Notes: generated from the sequence alone by a model not told the origin. A DNA stretch of 64,000 nucleotides from Streptomyces viridiviolaceus (GCF_014650995.1 NZ_BMWA01000005.1:299600-363599), one strand, 5' to 3'. Shown: positions 34,151-42,676, numbered from the stretch's first letter. Program-made: numbers and translations.

Positions 34151-35844
34151 CGGGGGTTCTCCTCGGGAACGGTGATGAGAGTGGGGCCGGAGGTGTTCAG
34201 GGCCTCGCTCAGGGCGTCGGCGAGTTCCTCGGGCGAGCGGACCGTCGTGCCGTGCCCGCCGTAGGCGCGGGCGAGCGCGGACAGGTCGACGGACGGCAGG
34301 TCCACGGCCGCGGGGGTGTCTCCGCGGGCCGCCATCTGCTCGCGGATCTCCCCGTAGCCGCCGTTGTCGAAGACCACGACGGGGATCGGGAGGGGGAGCT
34401 GCGCGGCGGTGGCGAGCTCCTGGACGGAGAACTGCAGACCGCCGTCGCCGCTCAACCCGACGACCTGCCGCTCGGGGCACGCGGTCTTCGCGCCGATCGC
34501 GGCGGGCAGGGCGTAACCGAGGGTGCCGAAGCCGCTGGGGTGCAGATAGCGGCCCTCTGGGCCGAGGGGCAGATGGGGGAGGGCCCCGTAGTAGCAGCAC
34601 TGGGCGCTGTCCGAGGTGATGACGGCGTCCTCGGCGAGGACACGGCGCATCGCCCGCAGGTAGGGCAGCCGGTGTGCGTCCTGGGCACGGGTCTCGTTGT
34701 CGCGTGCGGTGCGAAGGGCGGTGACGTCGGCGGGGTCGGCTCCTCGCCGCGGGCCGTCTTGCGGCAGATCTGCACGTCCCGGTCCTGCGCGCCCCGGTCC
34801 GCCCTGGCGTGCGGTGCCTTCCCGGTACGCGGTGAGGAGCGCCTCCAGCAGGGGGCCCGCGTCGCCCACCAGGGCCACGTCCGCGGGCAGCCCCGCGTAC
34901 ATCTGGGCGGGGTCCAGGTCGACCCGGATCAGGGTGCCCGTCAGGGCCGGCAGCGGTCCCCAGACGTCGGACTCGGCCAGCTCCGTGCCGACGGCGAGGA
35001 TCACGTCGGCATCCGCCAGCGACTTCTGCACGGCCGGGAGGTGCAGCGACACGCCCAGCGAGAGCGGGTGGCGCTCATCGACCACGCCCTTGCCGTTGGC
35101 GGTGGTCACCACCGGCGCCCCCAGTTCCTCGGCCAGGGCCAGGCAGGCGGCCGAGGCCGCCCGTGCCCCTCCGCCGAGGATCAGCGCCGGGCGGCGCGCT
35201 CCCCACAGCGCTTCGGCCGCCGCCCCCAACGCCGCCGGCTCCGGAACCGCGGGCCCGACAGGTGGCGCGAGCCGTACCGCGCCCACCGGCTCCGCGGCCT
35301 CCATCAGATCCAGCGGCACCTCGACGTGCACCGGTCGCGGGCGTTGCGTGCGGAAGAGGGTGAACGCCCGTGCCACCGCCGCGCCGATCTCGTCGACCGA
35401 CGCCACCCGGTGGCTGAAGGCCGCGACGCCGCGCAGCGCCTCCGTCTGGCTGCGCATCTCGTGCAGGAGTCCGGTGGACTGCCGGGGGTGACGCAGCGGC
35501 ATACCGGGTGAGACGACGAGCAGCGGCACGCTGTCGGAGTAGGCCTGACCCACGGCCGCCGCGATGTTCAGCAGTGCGGGCCCTGTGGTGGTGACCACCA
35601 CACCCGGCCGGCCGCTCACCCGGGCGTACCCGTCGGCCGCGTACCCCGCCCCTTGTTCGTGACGGGGCGTCGTGTGCCGGATGCCGTAGGGCCGGAGGTG
35701 CCGGTAGAGCTCCAGGTTGTGGGTGCCGGGGATGCCGAAGGCATCGGTGACGCCGTGCGCGGCCAACGCGCGGACGACCGCCTCGCCGCCGGTGAGGGTC
35801 CCAGCCCCGGCGAATGCCTCGCGGCCGGTGAGAGCCGCCGCCAT
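34147..35844 (-). CDS. Thiamine diphosphate-dependent decarboxylase/synthase-like enzyme (AruI-like)
   Basis: 565 residues from ATG 35844, which shares one base with the preceding stop. Three TPP-enzyme domains are visible: N-terminal with HEQGAGYAADGYAR (catalytic Glu), central (about 190-330; PALILGGGARAAS) and C-terminal with GDGGLQFSVQELATA to FDNGGYGE, the TPP-Mg motif. The opening GVTDAFGIPGTHNLELYRHL resembles 5-guanidino-2-oxopentanoate decarboxylases (AruI) more than acetolactate synthases. It may decarboxylate a 2-oxo acid made by the neighbouring dehydrogenase to an aldehyde. A Gly/Ala/Pro/Arg-rich insert at about 355-380 looks disordered. Confidence 0.85.
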   Translation of the reverse strand: MAAALTGREAFAGAGTLTGGEAVVRALAAHGVTDAFGIPGTHNLELYRHLRPYGIRHTTPRHEQGAGYAADGYARVSGRPGVVVTTTGPALLNIAAAVGQAYSDSVPLLVVSPGMPLRHPRQSTGLLHEMRSQTEALRGVAAFSHRVASVDEIGAAVARAFTLFRTQRPRPVHVEVPLDLMEAAEPVGAVRLAPPVGPAVPEPAALGAAAEALWGARRPALILGGGARAASAACLALAEELGAPVVTTANGKGVVDERHPLSLGVSLHLPAVQKSLADADVILAVGTELAESDVWGPLPALTGTLIRVDLDPAQMYAGLPADVALVGDAGPLLEALLTAYREGTARQGGPGRAGPGRADLPQDGPRRGADPADVTALRTARDNETRAQDAHRLPYLRAMRRVLAEDAVITSDSAQCCYYGALPHLPLGPEGRYLHPSGFGTLGYALPAAIGAKTACPERQVVGLSGDGGLQFSVQELATAAQLPLPIPVVVFDNGGYGEIREQMAARGDTPAAVDLPSVDLSALARAYGGHGTTVRSPEELADALSEALNTSGPTLITVPEENPR

Positions 35845-37001
35845 CACAGGCCCCTGGAGATGACGAGCCGCATGATGTCCGAGGTGCCCTCCTCGATCTC
35901 CTCCAGCTTGGCGTCCCGCATCCACTGCTCCACCGGGTACTCGCGCGAGTAGCCCCAGCCTCCGAGCGTCTGCACCGCCGCCCAGGTGCAGTACGCGGCC
36001 GTCTCGGAGGCCGTCAGCTTGGCCATGGCGGCCTCGGTCGTCGCGCTCAGGCCCGCGTCGAGGCGCTTGGCCGCGCGCCAGGTCATCAGCCGGGCCTGCT
36101 CGACGCGGGTCCGCATGTCGGCCAGCCGGAACGCCACGGCCTGGTGCTCGATGACCGGCTTCCCGAACTGCTGCCGTGTCCGCGCGTAGTCGCGGGCGTA
36201 CTCGTATGCCGCTCTCGCCACGCCGGTCGCCGCCGCGCCCAGGACGACACGTGAGATGTCGAAGGTCCGCATGAGCCCGTGGAAGCCCTGCCCCTCCGCA
36301 CCGAGCCGGTTCTCCTCGGGCACGGGGGCGTCGGTGAAGAAGATCTCCCGGCAGACGATGGCACGCTGGCCCATCTTCCGCATGGGCTCACCGAAGGTCA
36401 CCCCGGGGGTGTCCTTGCGCAGGAGGAAGGCGGTCACGCCCCGGGAGCGCTGCGTCGGGTCGGTCTTGGCGAAGACGACGTACTGCTCGGCCTCCCCGGC
36501 GTTGGAGATCCATGCCTTCTGGCCGTTGAGCAGATATCCCCCGTCGGTGCGGGTCGCCGTCGTCACGATGGACGCGGCGTCGGAGCCCGCGCCGGGTTCC
36601 GTGGTGGCCAGGGCCGTCATCGGGGTCTCGGGGCCGGTGAGCGGGGTGAGCCAGGTCCGTCTCTGCGCCTCGGTGCCGAGTTCGAGCAGCGGGTCGGCGA
36701 AGAAGCCGTTGGAGCAGAGCAGATTGCCGATGCCGAGGTCGCCGACGCACAGCTCCTCCTGCACCAGGCACTGCGTGAAGACGTCGGTGAACCCGCCGCC
36801 TCCGTACTCCTCGGGAAGCATGAAGCCGGTGATGCCGACCTTCGCGGCCTTGTGCCACAGGTCCCAGGGCGTCTCGACATCGGCCTCGTCCACGGCTCGC
36901 GCCCGGGGGCGGATCTCCTCGCGGGCGAAGGCCCGGGCGAGCTCGACGATGTCACGCTGCTCGGGAGTGAACGGAACCAGCTCGGTGGGGAGGTCGGACA
37001 T
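35844..37001 (-). CDS. Acyl-CoA dehydrogenase, first gene of the catabolic operon
   Basis: 385 residues from ATG 37001, with TGGAGG upstream. The ACAD fold has the FAD-contact segment ALATTEPGAGSDAAS and AWISNAGEAEQYVVFAKTD, and the C-terminal VQTLGGWGYSREYPVEQWMRDAKLEEIEEGTSDIMRLVISRGL. The Glu in IEEGTSDI is at the position of the catalytic base in short/branched-chain enzymes. It introduces a double bond into an acyl-CoA and passes electrons to ETF, whose beta subunit gene begins at 63471. The gene leads a five-gene unit behind a repressor-controlled promoter. Confidence 0.92.
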   Translation of the reverse strand: MSDLPTELVPFTPEQRDIVELARAFAREEIRPRARAVDEADVETPWDLWHKAAKVGITGFMLPEEYGGGGFTDVFTQCLVQEELCVGDLGIGNLLCSNGFFADPLLELGTEAQRRTWLTPLTGPETPMTALATTEPGAGSDAASIVTTATRTDGGYLLNGQKAWISNAGEAEQYVVFAKTDPTQRSRGVTAFLLRKDTPGVTFGEPMRKMGQRAIVCREIFFTDAPVPEENRLGAEGQGFHGLMRTFDISRVVLGAAATGVARAAYEYARDYARTRQQFGKPVIEHQAVAFRLADMRTRVEQARLMTWRAAKRLDAGLSATTEAAMAKLTASETAAYCTWAAVQTLGGWGYSREYPVEQWMRDAKLEEIEEGTSDIMRLVISRGL

Positions 37002-37032
37002 GGTGCCTCCAGATGCGGTCGGCTGCAGCGGG

Positions 37033-37082
37033 TACTGACTGAACCATCAGTCAGTATCCGGAGGCGTGAGCAGCGCTGTCAA
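37033..37082 (-). promoter_or_regulatory. Promoter of the five-gene operon with TACTGACTG-type operator over the -10
   Basis: A perfect 24-base palindrome, TACTGACTGA (37033-37042), N4, TCAGTCAGTA (37047-37056), precedes the acyl-CoA dehydrogenase gene. On the minus strand TTGACA (37082-37077), an 18-base spacer and GATACT (37058-37053) make a near-consensus promoter whose -10 overlaps the palindrome, so a bound repressor would block RNA polymerase. The core matches the site at 28311-28334. Confidence 0.8.
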
Positions 37083-37219
37083 CGAGTTGGTTCGATACTC
37101 CGAGAAACGGGACCGAGCACCGGGGCGCCGCGGACGAAGCCGCCGCGGCCCGCCGCGGATGACGGCACGGTGGCCTTCATGGAGGGGGACCGGGCCACCG
37201 AGCTGCTCGCCGAGGGCTT

Positions 37220-37249
37220 CCGTCACCCGTACTGCCGTACGGGTGACGG
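37220..37249. terminator. Hairpin terminator downstream of the BNR-repeat gene
   Basis: Arms CCGTCACCCGTAC (37220-37232) and GTACGGGTGACGG (37237-37249) pair perfectly over 13 bp with a TGCC loop. It is 39 bases beyond the stop of the minus-strand gene at 37288. Confidence 0.8.
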
Positions 37250-37287
37250 AGATCAGCCGGTGGCCGAGGCAGGTCCCCCCGTCCGCC

Positions 37288-38373
37288 TCATCCGACGACC
37301 GCGGCCCGCACACACAGCACGTCGGGCAGGTGGGAGGCCAACTGCCGCCAGCTGTCGCCGTCGTCGGCCGAGGCGAACACCTCGCCGTTGCGGTTGCCGA
37401 AGTAGACGCCCGCCCGCTCCGCGTCGTCGGTGCACAGCGCGTCGCGCAACACCGTGCCGTAGTGGTCCTCCTGCGGCAGCCCCGCCGTGAGCGGCTCCCA
37501 GCTCTTGCCCGCGTCCGCCGTGCGGAAGACGCGACATCGCCGGCCCGCCGGCACCCGGTCCGAGTCGGCGTTGATCGGGAACACGTACGCCGTGTCGCCG
37601 CGGTGGGGGTGGGCCGCCGCCGCGAACCCGAACGTGGACGGCAGGCCCTCGCCGATGTCCACCCAGTGCGCGCCCGCGTCGTCGCTGCGGTACACACCCC
37701 AGTGGTTCTGCAGGTACAGCCGGTCCGGGGTCGCCGAGTCCTGCGCGACCTTGTGGACGCACTGGCCGAACTCGGGGTCGGGATCCGGCAGGAACACCGC
37801 GGACACACCGGAGTTGGACGGTGCCCAGCTCGCGCCGCCGTCGGACGTGCGGAACACGCCCGCGGTAGAGACGGCGACCGTCACGGCCTGCGGGTCCCGC
37901 TTGTCGGTGATGACGGTGTGCAGCCCCTCGCCGCCGCCACCGGGCACCCACTGCGACCGCGTCGGGTGCTCCCAGAGGGGGCGGACCAGTTCGAAGCTCT
38001 CCCCGCGGTCCTCCGAGCGGTAGAGCGCGGCCGGTTCCGTGCCCGCGTACACCACGTCCGGCTCGGCGGCGGCCGGGTGCAGCTGCCACACCCGCTCCAG
38101 CGAAGCCCCCGTGTCCTTGGGGAACTTGACGGCGGGCCGGGCCGGTTCGGTCCAGGTCCGGCCCAGGTCGTCGGAGTGGAACACCGACGGTCCCCAGTGC
38201 GAGCTGTCGCCGCCGGCCAGCAGCCGCGGGGTGTCGCGGCGCGTGTCGAGGGCGACCGAGTACACGGCCTGCGCGTTGAAGTAGGGACTCTCGTCGAACT
38301 CCCAGGTGCCACCCCGCCGGCGCCCGATGAACAGGCCCTTGCGGGTGCCCACGGCGAGCAGTACCTCGGTCAT
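37288..38373 (-). CDS. BNR/sialidase-like beta-propeller protein
   Basis: 361 residues from ATG 38373. Repeated Asp-box-like motifs are visible: SDDLGRTWTEP, SEDRGESFELV, TSDGGASWAPS, SDDAGAHWVDI, TADAGKSWEPL and SADDGDSWRQL, spaced as in six- to seven-bladed BNR/WD40-type propellers related to plant HCF136 and exo-sialidases. No signal peptide, so probably cytoplasmic, and true sialidase activity is unlikely since the catalytic arginine set is not evident. The opening MTEVLLAVGTRKGLFIGRR is typical of a widespread actinobacterial group of unknown function. Monocistronic with its own terminator. Confidence 0.83.
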   Translation of the reverse strand: MTEVLLAVGTRKGLFIGRRRGGTWEFDESPYFNAQAVYSVALDTRRDTPRLLAGGDSSHWGPSVFHSDDLGRTWTEPARPAVKFPKDTGASLERVWQLHPAAAEPDVVYAGTEPAALYRSEDRGESFELVRPLWEHPTRSQWVPGGGGEGLHTVITDKRDPQAVTVAVSTAGVFRTSDGGASWAPSNSGVSAVFLPDPDPEFGQCVHKVAQDSATPDRLYLQNHWGVYRSDDAGAHWVDIGEGLPSTFGFAAAAHPHRGDTAYVFPINADSDRVPAGRRCRVFRTADAGKSWEPLTAGLPQEDHYGTVLRDALCTDDAERAGVYFGNRNGEVFASADDGDSWRQLASHLPDVLCVRAAVVG

Positions 38374-38783
38374 GCCGATCACCTCCGCGGCGTCCTCGTC
38401 GACGCCTTCGTCTCGGACACCGGCCAGTGTGCACCCCGGCACTGACAGTCACCTCCGGAAAGGGCGTCCTCGCAGGTCGCAGCGGTGATGCGGGTCCGCG
38501 GACCGGCACGCGCCGGACCAGGACGGCGTGGAAGCGGCGTTCCCCGCCGGTGGTGCGGCGGCGGCACCGGTCGGGAACACGGCGTCACACCCGGCCGGAT
38601 CGGCCCTCGCCGGCTCCACCCGACCGAGCGACGCCCGGCGACCGCGCGAACGACACGGCAGTCGGCGCGCCGAACGGCCCCGTGGGCAACCGGCGACGGC
38701 CGCCCACGGCGGGCGCGGCGCCCGTGCCCTCGCGCCGCGCCCTTCGCGCCGGACCTCGCCGTGCGCTCGGTTCCGTCGTCCGC
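38374..38783. other. Intergenic region without a recognisable gene
   Basis: 410 bases between the BNR-protein gene's start and the 3' end of the AidB-like gene, both on the minus strand. Open frames exist on both strands, but they are Arg/Pro/Ala-rich and lack family resemblance, so I treat them as high-GC artefacts. It should contain the BNR-gene promoter near 38374-38460; I see no convincing -35/-10 pair. Confidence 0.5.
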
Positions 38784-40466
38784 TCAGCCCCCGGCCGGGA
38801 GCGCGCGCTCCAGGATGCCGTCGAGGCCGGCGTCGTCCGGCAGCGTGCCGAAGGCGTGCCCCCAGTCGCCGCCGAGCCGGGTCGCGCAGAAGGCGTCGGC
38901 GACCGCGGGCGGGGCGTGCCGGACCAGGAGGGACCCCTGGAGAGTGAGGGCCATCAGCTCCACCAGCCGGCGGGCACCTGCCTGCGACCCCTCGGCCAGC
39001 CGGCTCTCCAGCCGGGAAACGGCCGCGTCCAGCCGGGCGTCCGCACCGCGCGCGAGGGCGAGTTCGTCGAACAGGGCGTGGGCGGTGGCGGGCTCACGGC
39101 CGAGCGCCCGCAGCACGTCGAGGGCGTTGACGTTGCCCGAGCCCTCCCAGATCGACAGCAGCGGGGCCTCGCGGTAGTACCGGGGCATGCCCGACTCCTC
39201 CACGTAGCCGTTGCCGCCCAGGCACTCCAAAGCCTCCGCGGTGAACGCCGGCCCCCGCTTGGTCACCCAGTACTTGCCGACGGCCGTGGCGATCCGCCGG
39301 AACGCCGCCTCCCCGGCGTCCCCGCGCACCGCGCGGTCCGCCGCGCCGGCCAGCCGCAGCGTGAGCGTCGTCGCTGCCTCGGACTCCAGCGCGAGATCGG
39401 CCAGGACGTTGCGCATCAGCGGCTGGTCGACCAGCCGGGCACCGAACGCGCTGCGGTGCCGCGCATGGTGCCCCGCCTCCACCAGCGTCTTGCGCATCAG
39501 CGTCGCCGAGGACATCACGCAGTCCAGCCGCGTGCAGTTGACCATCTCGATGATCGTCTTGACGCCCTGCCCCTCGGGCCCGACCAGCCAGGCCACCGTG
39601 CCGTCGAACTCGGGCTCCGAGGAGGCGTTGGACCGGTTGCCGAGCTTGTCCTTCAGCCGCTGGATGCGGAAGGCGTTGCGGCTGCCGTCGGGCAGCACAC
39701 GGGGGACCAGGAAGCAGGACAGTCCCCCGGGAGCCTGGGCCAGCACCAGGAACACGTCGCACATCGGCGCCGACGTGAACCACTTGTGCCCGCGCAGCGT
39801 GTACACGCCCGCCTCCCCGGTGGGCGTCGCCACCGTGGTGTTCGTGCGGACGTCCGAGCCGCCCTGCTTCTCGGTCATCCCCATCCCGGCCAGCATTCCG
39901 CGCTTCTCGGCGGGTGTCCGCAGCCCCGGGTCGTAGTCCCGGCTGGTGAGCAGGGGCTCGTACACCTTCGCCAGCTCCGGTTGCCTGCGCAGCACCGGGA
40001 CGGCCGCGTACGTCATCGACGTCGGACAGCCGTGCCCCGCCTCGGTGTGCCCCCACACCAGCCCGCCCGCGGTGCGTGCGACATGGGCGCCTGGCCGGTC
40101 GTCCGCCCAGGGAGCGGCGGCCAGGCCCTCGCCGACCGCGACGCGCATGAGGTGGTGCCAGCTGGGGTGGTACTCGACCTCGTCGACGCGGTTGCCGTAC
40201 CGGTCGTGCGTGCGCAGCACGGGCTCGTGACGGTTGGCGAGGTCTCCCCACTCCTGGGCCTGCGCACTGCCCGCCCGCCGGCCGAGCCGCCGCAGATCCT
40301 CCTCGGCCCACCCGGCGCCCTCCCGCCGCAGCCCCTCCAGGAGGGCCGTGTCCTCGGACGCGTCGTACGGGGCCAGGGGAGGGGGCTGGTTGGTCACGTC
40401 GTGCGTGGCGTGGCCCTCGGGGCGGCCCCCGGATTCCTCGTACCGCTCATGCGCGCGTGTCGTCAT
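38784..40466 (-). CDS. AidB-like acyl-CoA dehydrogenase family protein
   Basis: 560 residues. The extra N-terminal region ahead of the ACAD core and the segments GHTEAGHGCPTSMTYAA, MGMTEKQGGSDVRTN, HKWFTSAPMCDVFLVLAQA and YVEESGMPRYYREAPLLSIWEGSGNV identify the AidB group. E. coli AidB binds DNA and flavin and protects against alkylation, but its enzymatic role is weak; similarity to isovaleryl-CoA dehydrogenase is noted in the literature. The gene is divergent from a PaaX-type regulator, with inverted repeats between them, so control by that regulator is likely. Confidence 0.9.
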   Translation of the reverse strand: MTTRAHERYEESGGRPEGHATHDVTNQPPPLAPYDASEDTALLEGLRREGAGWAEEDLRRLGRRAGSAQAQEWGDLANRHEPVLRTHDRYGNRVDEVEYHPSWHHLMRVAVGEGLAAAPWADDRPGAHVARTAGGLVWGHTEAGHGCPTSMTYAAVPVLRRQPELAKVYEPLLTSRDYDPGLRTPAEKRGMLAGMGMTEKQGGSDVRTNTTVATPTGEAGVYTLRGHKWFTSAPMCDVFLVLAQAPGGLSCFLVPRVLPDGSRNAFRIQRLKDKLGNRSNASSEPEFDGTVAWLVGPEGQGVKTIIEMVNCTRLDCVMSSATLMRKTLVEAGHHARHRSAFGARLVDQPLMRNVLADLALESEAATTLTLRLAGAADRAVRGDAGEAAFRRIATAVGKYWVTKRGPAFTAEALECLGGNGYVEESGMPRYYREAPLLSIWEGSGNVNALDVLRALGREPATAHALFDELALARGADARLDAAVSRLESRLAEGSQAGARRLVELMALTLQGSLLVRHAPPAVADAFCATRLGGDWGHAFGTLPDDAGLDGILERALPAGG

Positions 40467-40474
40467 GACGACGA

Positions 40475-40538
40475 GTGTTGCACTATTCCTGCGACCGCAT
40501 CAATGGTGCAACACACACGGCGCACGTACAGTACGTGC
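40475..40538. promoter_or_regulatory. Two inverted repeats in the aidB-like/paaX-like divergent promoter region
   Basis: The first pair, GTGTTGCAC (40475-40483) and GTGCAACAC (40506-40514), has 9-base arms with a 22-base gap. The second is GCACGTAC (40522-40529), one base, GTACGTGC (40531-40538), which overlaps a -10-like TACAGT (40527-40532) 8 bases before ATG 40541. The first could serve both genes and the second the regulator itself. Binding proteins are inferred. Confidence 0.6.
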
Positions 40539-40540
40539 TC

Positions 40541-41299
40541 ATGCCGATGAACGACTCCGTGCCCCCCGGCGCGCCGGCGCTGCGCCCGCTGTCGGCGCGG
40601 TCGGTCGTCCTGAGCCTGCTGCTGGGCGCGCACCCTCCCGAGCTGCCGGTGAAGGAGCTGGTGCGGCTCGTGGAGCGCTTCGGTGTCGGCGGTTCCGCCG
40701 TGCGGGCGGCGCTCAGCCGGATGGCGGCCGCCGGCGACCTGCGGCGCACGGACACCGGCTACCGCCTCAGCGAGCGGCTGCTGGAGCGCCAGCGGCGCCA
40801 GGACGAGGCCGTACGTCCGCACACGCGCGCGTGGGACGGCGACTGGGAGATGGTCGTGATCACCGCGACCGGGCGCGGCCCGGCCGAACGCGCCGACCTG
40901 CGCGCCCGGCTGACCGCTCTGCGGCTGGCCGAACTCCGCGAGGGCGTCTGGCTGCGCCCGGCCAATCTGCGCCGCCCGCTGCCCGGCGACCTCGACGGGG
41001 TGGCCCAGCGGTACACCGCGCGGCCCGGCCTGCCGGACCGTGAGCTGGCCGCGAGCCTGTGGCCGCTGGACGCCTGGTCCGCCACGGCGAGGGCCTTGCT
41101 CGCCCACGTGGGCGACGCCCGGCGGCCGGCCGACCGCCTCACGGCCTTCGCGGCCGTCGTCCGCCATCTGCTCGCCGACCCCGTCCTGCCGGGGGAACTC
41201 CTTCCGGCGGACTGGCCGGGCGCGGCTCTGCGCGACGCCTACCGGGACTACCGGAGCGAGCAGGCCGAGCGGCTCCGGGAGCACGACGCCCCGGCGTGA
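40541..41299 (+). CDS. PaaX family transcriptional regulator
   Basis: 252 residues from ATG 40541 (ATG 40547 also possible); no ribosome site is seen, in line with a leaderless message. The N-terminal winged helix (about 14-80; RSVVLSLLLGAHPPELPVKEL, VRAALSRMAAAGDLRR) is followed by the PaaX central domain with WDGDWEMVVI and a C-terminal domain (about 155-240). PaaX repressors respond to aryl- or acyl-CoA thioesters, notably phenylacetyl-CoA. Here the divergent gene is an AidB-like acyl-CoA dehydrogenase, and no paa degradation genes are near, so the effector may be another CoA thioester. Confidence 0.87.
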   Translation: MPMNDSVPPGAPALRPLSARSVVLSLLLGAHPPELPVKELVRLVERFGVGGSAVRAALSRMAAAGDLRRTDTGYRLSERLLERQRRQDEAVRPHTRAWDGDWEMVVITATGRGPAERADLRARLTALRLAELREGVWLRPANLRRPLPGDLDGVAQRYTARPGLPDRELAASLWPLDAWSATARALLAHVGDARRPADRLTAFAAVVRHLLADPVLPGELLPADWPGAALRDAYRDYRSEQAERLREHDAPA

Positions 41300-41307
41300 G
41301 GCGACCA

Positions 41308-41343
41308 CGGCCGTACGCGGCGTCCCGTCGCCGCGTACGGCCG
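41308..41343. terminator. Terminator hairpin after the PaaX-type gene
   Basis: Arms CGGCCGTACGCGGCG (41308-41322) and CGCCGCGTACGGCCG (41329-41343) pair perfectly over 15 bp with a 6-base loop, 9 bases after the stop codon. Confidence 0.88.
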
Positions 41344-41371
41344 CCCTCACCGTGGGGGTGTCGGGGGAGCG

Positions 41372-41452
41372 TCACTTGTAGGTGATGTCGGACGCCGCGT
41401 ACTTGCAGTGGGTGCCGTCGGTGCGCTTGTCCGGGTTGGTCAGGCCGGCGGG
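41372..41452 (-). pseudogene. 3'-terminal remnant of a lost gene
   Basis: The minus strand encodes 26 residues ending in KRTDGTHCKYAASDITYK and a TGA stop, immediately preceded by an in-frame TGA. The composition (Lys, Asp, Thr, Cys, Tyr; few Arg/Ala) is that of a folded, perhaps secreted protein's C-terminus and not of random high-GC antisense frames. No upstream part is present in any frame. The rest of 41344-41596 contains nothing I can assign. Confidence 0.35.
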
Positions 41453-41596
41453 TCACACTTCTGAACGGAACGTAGTGTGCGAGCGCTTTCTGGTCAACGG
41501 CCCCGCGCGCCATGTGCCCGGTCGGACACGACAGTGCGGCCCCGGGCGCGTTCGCGCACAACGGGGCCGCTCGTGGGTGTCGGTCGACGACCTCGG

Positions 41597-42676
41597 CTAT
41601 ATGCTCCAGGCGTACTGGTCCGGTATACGCACCGCGCCGTCCAGCTCGCGTGCCGCCGCCTGCGCCCAGGACGGGTTGCGCAGCAGCTCGCGGCCGAGCA
41701 GGACCGCGTCCGCCTCCCCGTTGGCCAGGATCTTCTCGGCGTGCTCGGCGTCGGTGATCAGGCCGACGGCGGCGACCGGCAGCGTGGTCTCCGCCTTCAC
41801 GCGTGCGGCGAAGGGGACCTGGTAGCCGGGCCCGGTCGGGATGCGGACGCCGGAGGCGTTACCGCCCGTGGAGACGTCGAGGAGGTCGACGCCGTGCGCC
41901 TGGAGGTCGCGGGCGAAGCGGACGGTGTCGTCGGGCGTCCAGCCGCCCTCGTCCAGCCAGTCGGTCGCCGAGACGCGGAAGAACAGCGGCTTGTCGTCGG
42001 GCCACACCTCCCGCACGGCGTCGACGACTTCGAGGGCGAAGCGGCTGCGGTTCTCGTACGAGCCGCCGTAGGCGTCCGTGCGCTGGTTGGAGTGCGGGGA
42101 CAGGAACTCGTGGATCAGGTAACCGTGGGCGCCGTGGATCTCGATGATCTCGAAACCGGCGTCCAGGGCCCGGCGCGCGGCGTCGGCGAACTGCCCCACA
42201 ATCTCCCGGATCTGCGCTGCCGTCAGTTCGGTCGGCACCGGGTGCCGTGCGTCGAACGCGAGCGCGCTGGGCCCCACCGGCTGCCAGCCGTGGGCGTCCG
42301 GCCCGACGGGCGCCCCGCCCTTCCAGGGCCGGTCGGTCGACGCCTTGCGGCCCGCGTGCGCGAGCTGGACGGCCGGCACCGTGCCCTGGGTGCGGAGGAA
42401 GCTCGTGATCCGGCGGAAGGCCTCGACCTGGGTGTCGTTCCACAGTCCGAGGTCCCGCGGGGAGATCCGGCCCTCCGGCGACACGCCCGTGGCCTCGACG
42501 ATGATCAGGCCGGTGCCGCCGGCCGCGCGCGCGGCGTAGTGGGCGAAATGCCAGTCGCTGGGAACACCGGCCGAGGGGCCCTCCGGTTCGGCCGAGTACT
42601 GGCACATCGGCGGCATCCACACGCGGTTCGGGACGGTGACCTCGCGCAGGCGGAGGGGCTGGAAGAGGGCGCTCAC
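41597..42676 (-). CDS. NADH:flavin oxidoreductase, old yellow enzyme (YqjM-like)
   Basis: 359 residues from GTG 42676, with GGAG 5-6 bases upstream; a longer frame to 42997 is not supported. Single FMN-binding TIM barrel: FQPLRLREVTVPNRVWMPPM with Cys at about 25 (MCQYSAE, the YqjM-type redox-modulating Cys), the substrate-binding pair in EIHGAHGYLIHEFLSP, and HSNQRTDAYGGSYENRSRF. It reduces activated alkenes using NADPH. The divergent ArsR-family gene at 42797 is its likely regulator, with a palindrome over the promoter. Confidence 0.9.
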   Translation of the reverse strand: MSALFQPLRLREVTVPNRVWMPPMCQYSAEPEGPSAGVPSDWHFAHYAARAAGGTGLIIVEATGVSPEGRISPRDLGLWNDTQVEAFRRITSFLRTQGTVPAVQLAHAGRKASTDRPWKGGAPVGPDAHGWQPVGPSALAFDARHPVPTELTAAQIREIVGQFADAARRALDAGFEIIEIHGAHGYLIHEFLSPHSNQRTDAYGGSYENRSRFALEVVDAVREVWPDDKPLFFRVSATDWLDEGGWTPDDTVRFARDLQAHGVDLLDVSTGGNASGVRIPTGPGYQVPFAARVKAETTLPVAAVGLITDAEHAEKILANGEADAVLLGRELLRNPSWAQAAARELDGAVRIPDQYAWSI

